DNA from: Streptomyces sp. NBRC 110028
GTDB taxonomy: Bacteria > Actinomycetota > Actinomycetes > Streptomycetales > Streptomycetaceae
Length of the DNA stretch: 64,000 nucleotides
Assembly (NCBI RefSeq): GCF_001417735.1
Contig: NZ_BBUZ01000023.1
Span: 719,570-783,569, forward strand
Reading direction: 5' to 3'
Shown piece by piece: positions 50,829 to 59,165 of this stretch. The position numbers were made by a program, and so were the translations under genes. The notes beneath the pieces are model-generated. The model worked only from the letters and a program-made list of their open reading frames with translations, was not told the DNA's origin and searched no databases. Positions within the stretch are counted from its first letter, which is position 1. Each line of letters starts with the position of its first letter.

Positions 50829-52565
50829 ATGGAATGGTGGGTCGTACAAGAACTGGAGACATCAGCCGGCGCGGACCGGCGGAGGGAGTGCGCCACGGTG
50901 GGCGGCACCGCAGAAGGGGCTGACGCGGACTCGGCATTCCCCCACCCCGAGAATCCCCCTCCGCGCGAGAATCCCCCTCCCTCCGAGGCGGCCTCCCCAG
51001 CCACCGCCACGCCCCGCGGCCGCCGCCCCGTCGTCGCCGCGCTGATGCTCGCGATGGCGCTGACGGCGCTCGACTCCACCATCATCTCGACCGCCGTCCC
51101 GCAGATCGTCGGCGACCTCGGCGGCTTCTCCGTCTTCTCCTGGCTGTTCTCCGGCTATCTGCTCGCCGTGACCGTCACCCTGCCGGTCTACGGGAAGCTC
51201 TCCGACACCTTCGGCCGCAAGCCCATCCTGGTGGCGGGCGTCATCCTCTTCCTCGTCGGCTCGCTGCTGTGCGCCGGAGCCTGGAACATGGCCACCCTCA
51301 TCGCCTTCCGCGTCGTCCAGGGGCTGGGCGGCGGGGCGCTCCAGGGGACCATCCAGGTGGTGGCCGCCGACCTCTACCCGCTCAAGGAACGCCCCAAGAT
51401 CCAGGCCCGGCTCTCCTCCGTATGGGCCCTGTCCGCGGTGACGGGCCCCGCGCTCGGCGGTGTGCTCGCCGGCTACGCCGACTGGCGCTGGATCTTCCTC
51501 ATCAACCTGCCGATCGGGGCGCTCGCCCTCACCCTCGTCGTCCGCCATCTGCACGAACCGGCACGGCAGCGGGCGGCCCGGCCCCGCATCGACTGGGCGG
51601 GCGCCCTCACCATCTTCGCCTGCGGCGGGCTGCTGCTGACCGCGCTCGTCCAGGGCGGAGTGGCCTGGGGCTGGCTCTCCGCGCCCTCCCTCGCGCTGCT
51701 CGCGGCCAGCGCCGGGTGCGCGGCCCTGACCGTGTGGATCGAGCGGCGCGCCCCCGAACCCATCATCCCCGGGTGGGTGTGGCGGCGGCGCACCATCTCG
51801 GCGGTCAACCTCGCGCTCGGCGCGCTCGGCCTCCTGATGATCGCCCCGACCGTCTTCCTGCCGACCTACGCCCAGTCGGTGCTGGGCCTCGGGCCGATCC
51901 CCGCCGGGTTCGTGCTGTCCGTGATGACGCTGAGCTGGCCCATATCGGCCGCCCTCAGCAACCGCGTCTACAACCGTGTCGGCTTCCGGAACTGCTCCAT
52001 GATCGGCATAGGCGCCGCCGGGCTCATCCTGGCCGCCTTCCCCCTGCTCCCCTACCCCGGCGCCGCCTGGCAGCCCGCGCTGATCATGCTGTTGCTCGGC
52101 GCCGCCCTCGGGCTCTTCCAGCTCCCGCTGATCATCGGCGTGCAGTCGTCCGTCGACTGGGACGAGCGCGGCACCGCCACCGCCTCGATCCTGTTCTGCC
52201 GCCAGGTCGGCCAGTCCATCGGCGCGGCCCTGTTCGGGGCCGTCGCCAACGCGACCCTCGCCGCCCGGCTCGCCGCCGCCCCGCCCGGCATCCGCGACGG
52301 CCTCCCCGGCGACCTCGACTCGATCTCCCACGCCCTCGACCGCCCCGGCGCCCTCAGCGCCCAGGCCGCCGACTATCTGCGGCGCGCCGTGGACACCGCC
52401 GTCGACCGCGTCTACCTGGGCGCCGCGGCCGCGGCCGTCCTCGCCCTGCTGGCCCTGCTGTTCCTCGCCCCGCGCCGCTTCCCGGTCCGTACCGAAACGG
52501 GAAGCAGAACGGAAACGGAATCCGCCGTCGGCCCGCTGACGGCGAACCCCGCCCGGGAGACCTGA
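50829..52565 (+). CDS. DHA2 family MFS drug exporter (EmrB/QacA type)
   Basis: A 578-aa exporter with 14 predicted membrane helices. ALTALDSTIISTAVPQIVGD is motif D1 of the 14-helix family, with YGKLSDTFGRKPI (motif A) and ALSAVTGPALGGVLAGYADW with WRWIFLINLPIG (motif C). The first 60 residues are hydrophilic and Pro-rich (FPHPENPPPRENPPPSEAAS), unusually long, so the start may be internal. No regulator gene lies next to it. It is likely a multidrug or antibiotic exporter. Confidence 0.9.
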   Translation: MEWWVVQELETSAGADRRRECATVGGTAEGADADSAFPHPENPPPRENPPPSEAASPATATPRGRRPVVAALMLAMALTALDSTIISTAVPQIVGDLGGFSVFSWLFSGYLLAVTVTLPVYGKLSDTFGRKPILVAGVILFLVGSLLCAGAWNMATLIAFRVVQGLGGGALQGTIQVVAADLYPLKERPKIQARLSSVWALSAVTGPALGGVLAGYADWRWIFLINLPIGALALTLVVRHLHEPARQRAARPRIDWAGALTIFACGGLLLTALVQGGVAWGWLSAPSLALLAASAGCAALTVWIERRAPEPIIPGWVWRRRTISAVNLALGALGLLMIAPTVFLPTYAQSVLGLGPIPAGFVLSVMTLSWPISAALSNRVYNRVGFRNCSMIGIGAAGLILAAFPLLPYPGAAWQPALIMLLLGAALGLFQLPLIIGVQSSVDWDERGTATASILFCRQVGQSIGAALFGAVANATLAARLAAAPPGIRDGLPGDLDSISHALDRPGALSAQAADYLRRAVDTAVDRVYLGAAAAAVLALLALLFLAPRRFPVRTETGSRTETESAVGPLTANPARET

Positions 52566-52588
52566 CCCCGCCGGGGCCGGGCGGGCCG

Positions 52589-53518
52589 TCAGGTCTCGGG
52601 GTGCGGACGCGGATGCGGGGCCGACGCGGTGTCCTCCGCGACCGGCTTGCCCGTCAGGGCCGCCAGGCTGCCGCGCACATGCTCCAGATGCGCCTTCAGC
52701 TCCTCGCGCCGCTCCACGTGCTCGCGCAGCGTCCGCTCCGTCTCCCGGGCCAGCCGCTCCTCCCGGGCCCGGGCCTGCGCGACGATCTCCGCCGCCTGCG
52801 CCTGCGCGTCCTCCTGCCGCAGCCGCGCCGCCTGGTCCGCCATCGCGTACTCCCGCTTGGCGTCCGCCAGCCTGGCCTGGGCGTGCTCCTCCATCTGGAT
52901 CAGCCGCGCGGTCATCGCCGCGTCGCGCTCCACCAGCTCATGGCCGGCCGCCTCCCACCGTTCCGCGTGCTCCCGCTCCTGCTCGGCGATGAGCGCCGCG
53001 GTACGCCCGCGCATCTCCTTCAACGCCGCCAGCGCCTCGCCGCGCCACTCCTTGACGTCCCGGCGCGCGGCCGCGCGCACCTCCTCGACCTGCGCCTGAG
53101 CCTCCTCCACGGTGCTGCGCGCCGACGCCTCGGCGGCCTCCCGCACCCGCTCCGCCTCGTCCCGGGCGGCATCCCGGACGGCCCGGGCGGCGGCCTGCGC
53201 GGCCTCCCACTCCTCCTGCGCCGACGCCTCGGCCGCGGCCCGCAGGCATCCCACCTCCTCCTCGGCCGCCATCAGGATCAGCTGCGCGCGATCGCCCAGG
53301 GATTCGTACGTCTGGGGGGCCAGCTGGGCGATCACCTCACGCAGCCGTTCGGCGTCGGCGGCCAGCTCGTTGGCGAGAACGGTGAGACGCGCGGCGCGTT
53401 CCCACGCCGCGTCACGCGCCTCGGACAGCTCCGCCACATAGCGGTCGACCTGCGCGGGACGGTAACCACGGCCCCGTCCGCCGATGGTGAAGCCATGACG
53501 TGACACCGATGCGCCCAT
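52589..53518 (-). CDS. FilP/DivIVA-like coiled-coil protein (often annotated cellulose-binding)
   Basis: A 309-aa protein. The N-terminal segment (HGFTIGGRGRGYRPAQVDRY, VAELSEARDAAWERAARL) is the DivIVA/FilP lead-in. The rest (about residues 40-290) is one long Ala/Glu/Arg-rich coiled coil without Pro breaks, and a short tail ends PHPRPHPET. Length and layout match Streptomyces FilP, an intermediate-filament-like protein acting at the hyphal tip. This is a paralogue rather than FilP itself. The ATG at 53518 is the first conserved residue. Confidence 0.85.
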   Translation of the reverse strand: MGASVSRHGFTIGGRGRGYRPAQVDRYVAELSEARDAAWERAARLTVLANELAADAERLREVIAQLAPQTYESLGDRAQLILMAAEEEVGCLRAAAEASAQEEWEAAQAAARAVRDAARDEAERVREAAEASARSTVEEAQAQVEEVRAAARRDVKEWRGEALAALKEMRGRTAALIAEQEREHAERWEAAGHELVERDAAMTARLIQMEEHAQARLADAKREYAMADQAARLRQEDAQAQAAEIVAQARAREERLARETERTLREHVERREELKAHLEHVRGSLAALTGKPVAEDTASAPHPRPHPET

Positions 53519-53644
53519 CCTTGGAACCCCTTTGTCCGGTAGGCAACGCGCTCCGGCGCACATCTTGATGGATAGTGTCTTATCGCCCATAACGCGACAC
53601 TCCGCCCATCTCCCCGGCCGGGGCCCGCCCGGGTACCACAACGA

Positions 53645-53682
53645 CGAGGCGCCCGCCCCCGTCACGGGGGTCGGGCGCCTCG
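53645..53682 (-). terminator. Long hairpin terminator after the SUKH-4 gene
   Basis: cgaggcgcccgcccccg-tca-cgggggtcgggcgcctcg: a 17-bp stem with one bulged T, 23 bp downstream of the SUKH-4 stop on the reverse strand. It separates that gene from the FilP-like gene. Confidence 0.88.
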
Positions 53683-53704
53683 AATGTGTCCTAGCAGATG
53701 GGCG

Positions 53705-56700
53705 TCAGAGCAGACCGTCCCACATCTGCTCCAGCAGCACCGCCCACCAGTTGTCCGGCGCGGACAGCGCGGCCGGGTCCAGCGCCGCGAGCTGCGCCTG
53801 GAAGTCGACGGTCCAACGGCCCGCCTGCTCCGGCGTCAGCCCGTACCGCAGCCGCCACATACGGCCCAGCAGCCCCATGCAGCGCACGAACTCCGGCAGA
53901 CCGGTGTTGACGAACTGCGCCGGGACCGGCTGCGGCGCGGCCTCCAGCGGCACGGCCACGATGTGCGCCGTGCCGTACTGCACACACAGCTGACGGCCGA
54001 AGTCGTTGCCCATCACCAGGTACGACCCCGCGTCGGCCGCGGGCTGCACGCCCCGCTCCGCCGCCAGCTCGGCAAGCGTCGGCACCGGACGGCCCGCTTG
54101 CGCCTGAGCCCAGAAGAACGGGCCGAAGTCCGCGGGCAGCCCCGCCCACACCAGCGTCTGCGCCACCACGTCCGGTACGCCCTGCCGCGACACCGCGCGC
54201 TGGTCGAACCGTACGAGGCCCTGCGGCCCGAACGCCTGGCCCAGCTCGTGCGCCAGCCCCTCCGGCGGCACCGGCGGAATCGGCTGCACCTGGCTGGGGT
54301 GCGGCAGCGGCACCCGGTTGGGCGCCGGGCGGGCCGGGCCGTCCGCCACCTGGTGCAGCTCGCCCTGGTGCTCGATGAGGTGGCGCACACCCTGCTGCCG
54401 GGTCGCGTGGTCCCGCCCGTACGGCGCCGTGTGGCTGATCCGCACCTGCGGCCACGACTCGCGGATCATCCGCGCGCAGTAACCACCCGGCAGATCACAC
54501 GACTCCAGCTCGGTGTGCAGCTCCAGCACCTGCTGCGGCGGCACGTTCATCGCCCGCAGCTCGTGCAGGATCTGCCACTCCGGATGCGGGGTGCCGGGCG
54601 CGGAACGGCGGATCAGCTGCTGCTCGGAGCCGTCCTGCGCGCGGTAGCGGAGGACCGCCATATAGCCGGGGCCGACCGTCGGCAGCCCGGCGGGCGGCGG
54701 CGGGTACGCGTACCCGCCACCGGGCGCCGGCGGCGCCATACCCGGCTGCGGAGCGCCGGGCGGCGGAGCCATCCCGGGCACGGGCGGGCCGGAGGGCGGC
54801 GGCATGTGGGGGGCGCCGGGAGCGCCGGGCGGCGGCGGGGTCTGACCGCCCGCCAGCATCGTCGCCGCCGCGTGCACGCCGCCACCGGGAGCGCCCGGGG
54901 CGCCGGGCGCACCGGGGAAGGGGCCCGGCGGGGGCGGCGGGGTGTGCGGACCACCCGCACCGGGGACACCGGGAGGGCCGGGCGGGTGCGGGCCGGATGG
55001 CCCAGCCTGCCCCGGAACACCGGGCGGGCCGGGCGGCGGCGGAAAGCCGGAAGCGCCGGGGCCGGGTGGTGGCGTCTGACCACCACCCGCCAGCATCGTC
55101 GCGGCCGCGTGCATACCGCCGCCGGGAGCACCGGGAGCGCCCGGGGCACTGGGCGCGCCCGGGGCGGACGGAGGCGGCGGCGTCTGACCGCCGGGCGGCG
55201 TCTGGCCGGGTGCGCCGGGGCCGCCCGGGCCGGACAGCATCGTCGCCGCCGCGTGCGCCCCACCGCCGGGAGCACCGGGGGCCGGAGGCGGAGGCGGGAT
55301 CGGCGGACCGCTCTGCACGCCGGGAGCGCCAGGGGCGCCGGGAGCCCCCGGGGCGCCCGGGATGCCGCCACCCATGCTGTCGGCGTCGAGCTGCGAGACC
55401 AATTGCGTCGGTACGTACCCACCGGCCGGAGCGCCCGGAGCGCCGGGGCCGGACGGGCTCGGCGGCGGAGGCGTGTGCGCGCCCGCACCCGGCCGGGCGC
55501 CGGGCGTACCCGGCGCGCCGGGCGGCGGCGGGGTCGCCGGACCGCTCGGCGGGCCCGCCTTGTGGGTGGCGGCGCCCGCGATGTCGCCCGCGCCGGAGGA
55601 CGCACCGGAACCGCCCGCCGCCCCCGGAAAGTCGAAGGGCGGGGCGACGGAGGTGGGCGGCAGCGCGCTGCCCGCCGACATCAGCTCGGTCTTGGCGTCC
55701 GGCCGCACCCCCGGGGGCGGGGTGTCCTCGTCGTCCGAGCCCGCGAGCGGCGGGGCGAACACCGTGGCGGGCGGGGCGACCGAGCGATCGCCGTCGTCAG
55801 TCGCGGAGTTGGTGTCGGCCCACGGCGTACCGCCGCCGGGCGTGGCCGGGCCCTTCGGCGTCTCGCCGGAGGCGGGCACCGGGGCGGGCGGGGGCGAGGC
55901 CCACGGGCCGCTGCCCCCGGGCGCCGGGGCGGGCGGGGGCAGCGGTGCGAGCGCGTCGGTGCGCGGCCGTGCCACCCCGTCGGCGGGCCAGTCGTCCACG
56001 TCGCTGTTCCGCCGCGGCGACGCCACGCCATCGGCCGGCCAGTCGTCCACCGGCGCGGGTGCGGGCACGGCATCCCGCGGCTCACCGCCACCGGCCGGCG
56101 GCGGAGGCGGACCGTTACGCCGGCCCTCGTCGGCGACGGAACCGGAAGCCGAACCGGACGCGGGTGCGGAAGCCGAACCGGACGCGGGCGTCTCGCTCCG
56201 CGACGACGGCACACCCTCCGAGGGCCAGTCGTCCACCGGCTCCGGCGCGGGCACGGCATCCCGCGGCTCACCGCCACCGGCCGGACCGGACGCGGGCACG
56301 GACCCGGCATCGCTCCGCGGCCCCGGGCCACCGCCCGACGGCCAGTCGTCCACCGCCTCGTCCGCCACCTCATCCGTTGCGGGGGCGCCCTCCGCCGTTG
56401 CGGGGGCGCCTTCCGCAGCGGACCGCTGCGCGGGGACGTCCGGCGCGTCCGCGCCACCGCCGCCGCTCCTCGCGTCCGCCGCCTCCTGCAGCCACTCCGG
56501 CGGAGTCAGCAGGAAGGACGTCACGTTCAGGTCGATGCGCTGCTGCCGCCCGGAGGTCTCCTGGGCACGCTCGTCGTTCGCCCCGTACTCCTCCTCGTAC
56601 CGGCGGATCACCTCACCCACCGGCAGCCCGGGCCACAGCGTCGTCTCCCCGCTGTCCCGCGCGATCACCAGCCGCGCGCCGTCCACCGGTGCGCCCGAGA

Positions 56701-56842
56701 CCGCTCCGTCCGGGCGGTCCTCGGCCCAGGCCACGAAGCCCAGGTCGAACTCCCGCACCCGCACCTCGCGCTGCTGGTAGGCGGGCACCTCGCCGTTGAT
56801 CCAGAGTTCGGCGCGCTCCTGCGCCTGTGCGAAGGTCACCAT
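53705..56842 (-). CDS. SUKH-4 / nucleic-acid-deaminase-like fusion with a long disordered linker
   Basis: A 1045-aa protein, the largest in the array. Residues 1-120 form a small domain (MVTFAQAQERAELWINGEVP, FDLGFVAWAEDRPDG; possibly YrhB/Imm35-like). Residues 120-735 are Gly/Pro/Ala-rich disorder with repeated short motifs: VDDWP four times and HAAATML three times. About 735-830 resemble a deaminase (EWQILHELRAMNVPPQQVLE, then LHTELESCDLPGGYC with His-x-Glu and two Cys). The last 200 residues match SUKH-4 immunity proteins (FGPQGLVRFDQRAVSR, VMGNDFGRQLCVQYGTAH). No signal peptide; it starts 5 bp after the SMI1 stop. Confidence 0.82.
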   Translation of the reverse strand: MVTFAQAQERAELWINGEVPAYQQREVRVREFDLGFVAWAEDRPDGAVSGAPVDGARLVIARDSGETTLWPGLPVGEVIRRYEEEYGANDERAQETSGRQQRIDLNVTSFLLTPPEWLQEAADARSGGGGADAPDVPAQRSAAEGAPATAEGAPATDEVADEAVDDWPSGGGPGPRSDAGSVPASGPAGGGEPRDAVPAPEPVDDWPSEGVPSSRSETPASGSASAPASGSASGSVADEGRRNGPPPPPAGGGEPRDAVPAPAPVDDWPADGVASPRRNSDVDDWPADGVARPRTDALAPLPPPAPAPGGSGPWASPPPAPVPASGETPKGPATPGGGTPWADTNSATDDGDRSVAPPATVFAPPLAGSDDEDTPPPGVRPDAKTELMSAGSALPPTSVAPPFDFPGAAGGSGASSGAGDIAGAATHKAGPPSGPATPPPPGAPGTPGARPGAGAHTPPPPSPSGPGAPGAPAGGYVPTQLVSQLDADSMGGGIPGAPGAPGAPGAPGVQSGPPIPPPPPAPGAPGGGAHAAATMLSGPGGPGAPGQTPPGGQTPPPPSAPGAPSAPGAPGAPGGGMHAAATMLAGGGQTPPPGPGASGFPPPPGPPGVPGQAGPSGPHPPGPPGVPGAGGPHTPPPPPGPFPGAPGAPGAPGGGVHAAATMLAGGQTPPPPGAPGAPHMPPPSGPPVPGMAPPPGAPQPGMAPPAPGGGYAYPPPPAGLPTVGPGYMAVLRYRAQDGSEQQLIRRSAPGTPHPEWQILHELRAMNVPPQQVLELHTELESCDLPGGYCARMIRESWPQVRISHTAPYGRDHATRQQGVRHLIEHQGELHQVADGPARPAPNRVPLPHPSQVQPIPPVPPEGLAHELGQAFGPQGLVRFDQRAVSRQGVPDVVAQTLVWAGLPADFGPFFWAQAQAGRPVPTLAELAAERGVQPAADAGSYLVMGNDFGRQLCVQYGTAHIVAVPLEAAPQPVPAQFVNTGLPEFVRCMGLLGRMWRLRYGLTPEQAGRWTVDFQAQLAALDPAALSAPDNWWAVLLEQMWDGLL

Positions 56843-56847
56843 CGCGC

Positions 56848-57825
56848 TCACCCCTCCACCGGTACGGCGTACGCGAATCCGCCGTCCACCATCAGGTTCG
56901 CCACGGTCTCCAGCTCCGGCGGATTGCCCGCGAGCCGCAGCAGGAAGGCGTCGAAGTCCTCCCCGCACGGCAGCATCAGCCGCTCCACCCGCTCCTGGAC
57001 CGTCCAGCCGTCGCGGTCCCGCGCGTCGTCGTACGCGCAGAACCACACCGAGCCGATCGCGTCACCCTTCACCTTCACCGCGATCACCCCGCCCTGGACG
57101 AAGCCCACGCCCAGGTAGTCCTTGGTGAAGTGGTCGCGCAGACACTTGTTGACATAGACGAGGTCGTTGACCGCCGCCTCGTCGCGCACCGTGAAGAACG
57201 GCTGGTCGACCAGCAGCCCCAGCTCCGGATCGAGCGCCGCGCCCACCGGCGCGCACCCGCCCGCCGCCTTCAGGAACGCGCGGTAGGACTCCGGCAGCCG
57301 GTAACCGAGGTCCTCCTCCACGCCCAGCACCTGCTCCTCGGTGACCGAAAGCCCCCGCACCGGCAGCCCGAAGTGGATCGGCCGGGTGTCCTGCAACGGG
57401 CGGGTGCCCCGCTTGTCCTGGTCCACCGGGGCCGTCGCCAGCCCACCGTGATGCCGCAGCAGGGCCTTGACCTCGACCGGGATCAGCTCCATCCGGCGGC
57501 CCCCGGGCACGTGGTGCCACGTCCAGCCGTGCGGAGTGGCCACCGCGGAGACGTCGTTCCACAGCTCATGACCGGTGGCGTGCAGCGCGGCGTTCGCCGA
57601 TACGAAATCGGTCAGCCGCAGCTCGTCGACCCCGAAACCCTCCGGGGGCTCGGCGATTTCGGCGGCCACGCGGGCGTACGGCGAGAAGTCCGGAAAGCCG
57701 TTTTCGTCGACCCGGACGCCCATGGGGTGGCGGGCGGCCCGAACCGGATCCGGGAAGTGCACGACCTGCCCGGCGTAGGCCGTGTTCGGTGGCGCGGCAT
57801 GCTGCCCGAGCCGACCTGTCGTCAT
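56848..57825 (-). CDS. SMI1/KNR4 (SUKH) family protein
   Basis: A 325-aa protein. The first 130 residues match the common Streptomyces lead-in of this family (HAAPPNTAYAGQVVHFPDPV and DENGFPDFSPYARVAAEI). The SUKH domain is around 155-310 (SVTEEQVLGVEEDLGYRLPE, SYRAFLKAAGGCAPVG, DYLGVGFVQGGVIAVKVKGD, IGSVWFCAYDDARD). The first gene of the reverse unit, it lies 5 bp before the SUKH-4 fusion. Likely an immunity-type partner of the deaminases. Confidence 0.85.
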   Translation of the reverse strand: MTTGRLGQHAAPPNTAYAGQVVHFPDPVRAARHPMGVRVDENGFPDFSPYARVAAEIAEPPEGFGVDELRLTDFVSANAALHATGHELWNDVSAVATPHGWTWHHVPGGRRMELIPVEVKALLRHHGGLATAPVDQDKRGTRPLQDTRPIHFGLPVRGLSVTEEQVLGVEEDLGYRLPESYRAFLKAAGGCAPVGAALDPELGLLVDQPFFTVRDEAAVNDLVYVNKCLRDHFTKDYLGVGFVQGGVIAVKVKGDAIGSVWFCAYDDARDRDGWTVQERVERLMLPCGEDFDAFLLRLAGNPPELETVANLMVDGGFAYAVPVEG

Positions 57826-58021
57826 GGCGGTTGCCCCCTGCTGATGCTGGCGTATGGGGCACAGCCTATGCGGTGGGGCCACAAGCGGAACCGGTCGGCC
57901 ACCACCCCGCCCGCCCACCTGGGCCGACGGACCCGGACTACCGCATTTCCCGTCGCGTTTGGCAGGCTGATCTTTCGCAACCGGGGGATTGCGGTGGATT
58001 GCACAGGGAGGGACCCACCAC

Positions 58022-58543
58022 ATGCACATCACGCAGAGCAACGGGGGCGGCGACGGAGCCGCCCCCGCGGCCAGCGACCCCCGGCTCAGATGGAGCAGCG
58101 TCGACCCCGACGCCGGCCCGCCCCCGCTGCACCACCGCCGCGACACGCTCCTGCCCGCCGTCGCGGCCGCCCTCTCCGTCCGCGGCGAGACCCTCACCTG
58201 CACCGGAGGCAAGTCCGACCAGGCGCCCACCCTCCACCCCCTCGTCCAGGACTTCCTCGACGCCCTCACCAGCGGGCAGCGCGAACGCTTCACCGGGCGC
58301 TGCCCCGAAGCCGTCCTGCTCTCCCGCCACCTGACCGCCGTCGAAGCGGGCCGCTCCAAACGCGCCGCCCGCAAACCCCTCACCCACGGTGAGGCCCGCC
58401 GCTCCCTGAAACAGTCCAAGCTGACCGCACGCCGCATCCGCGAAGCGGGCGACCCGCAGCACGGCTCCTACGCCCCGCCCTGCCTCTCCTGCACGGCGCT
58501 GCTGGCCCATTTCGGCGTACGGGTGGTGGGTGAGGAAGCGTGA
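58022..58543 (+). CDS. YwqJ-related putative deaminase
   Basis: A 173-aa protein of the YwqJ-like deaminase family. The zinc ligands are Cys94-Pro-Glu96 (TGRCPEAVLLSRHL) and Cys154/Cys157 (SYAPPCLSCTALL). The N-terminal half (residues 1-60) is Pro/Gly-rich. There is no signal peptide or toxin-delivery domain. It overlaps SUKH-3 by 4 bp (GTGA). It heads the forward unit, divergent from SMI1 with a 196-bp gap. Confidence 0.85.
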   Translation: MHITQSNGGGDGAAPAASDPRLRWSSVDPDAGPPPLHHRRDTLLPAVAAALSVRGETLTCTGGKSDQAPTLHPLVQDFLDALTSGQRERFTGRCPEAVLLSRHLTAVEAGRSKRAARKPLTHGEARRSLKQSKLTARRIREAGDPQHGSYAPPCLSCTALLAHFGVRVVGEEA

Positions 58544-59040
58544 CCCGCCCCTTCGACCACACCGACACCACCCGCTTCCCCGTCCCCGTCGACGCCGCGC
58601 TGCGCGCGGCGGGCTGGGAACCGGGCCGCTGGGACATGCAGCGCGCCGAACACTGGGCGGACACCCTGGCCGCGCACACCTCCCCCGCCGGGCACCGGCA
58701 CACCGTCTTCCCGGCCGCCGTCGAGGCCTGGGCCGAATTCGGCGGACTGCACGTCCAGCCGCCCGGCGCCGGCCGCCAGATCGCGCCCACCCCCTTCCGT
58801 ATCGACCCCCTCCACGGCCTGCACCTGGCCCGTACGCTCGGCGACTTGGGGCGCGCCCTGGAGACGGAGGTCTGCCCGCTGGGCGAGGAGGCCGACGGGC
58901 AGGGGCTGCTGACCATCGACGCGGAGGGACGGATCTACAGCCTCGACCACACCGGCGACTGGTATCTGGGCGCCACGCTCGACGCTGCGCTGGCCACCCT
59001 GATCACCGGCACGCTTCCGCCGCGCCTGTCCCGCGCCTGA
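58540..59040 (+). CDS. SUKH-3 family immunity protein
   Basis: A 166-aa protein, GTG start overlapping the deaminase stop. ALRAAGWEPGRWDMQRAEHW, FPAAVEAWAEFGGLHVQPPG, RTLGDLGRALETEVCPLGEE and YSLDHTGDWYLGATLDAALA follow the SUKH-3 pattern closely. Translational coupling suggests it neutralises the YwqJ-type deaminase. Confidence 0.88.
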   Translation: MTRPFDHTDTTRFPVPVDAALRAAGWEPGRWDMQRAEHWADTLAAHTSPAGHRHTVFPAAVEAWAEFGGLHVQPPGAGRQIAPTPFRIDPLHGLHLARTLGDLGRALETEVCPLGEEADGQGLLTIDAEGRIYSLDHTGDWYLGATLDAALATLITGTLPPRLSRA

Positions 59041-59117
59041 GCGCTGCGCCGGCGGCGCGGTGCGCGCGCCCCTACGGTGGCTCGCCGTCGGTCCTCGCGA
59101 CGTCGGCCGTCCGCGGC

Positions 59118-59161
59118 GGCGTCGTGGCCGGTCGCGCGGTTCCCCGCGCCCCCGCGGGGCG
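59118..59161. repeat. Streptomyces dispersed intergenic repeat (gcgcggttccccgcgcccc type)
   Basis: ggcgtcgtggccggtcgcg continuing into cggttccccgcgcccccgcg resembles the abundant Streptomyces intergenic element that contains a GCGC(A/G)GTTCCCCGCGCCCC core. Located between two convergent genes, where it is usually found, it may act as a terminator-like stem. Identification is from memory of the motif. Confidence 0.6.
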
Positions 59162-59165
59162 AGCC

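Noticed and set aside
53684..57118. An 1144-codon forward frame opposite the SUKH-4 gene
   Set aside because: Low-complexity Arg/Gly shadow of the Pro/Gly-rich linker; no start signal or domain.
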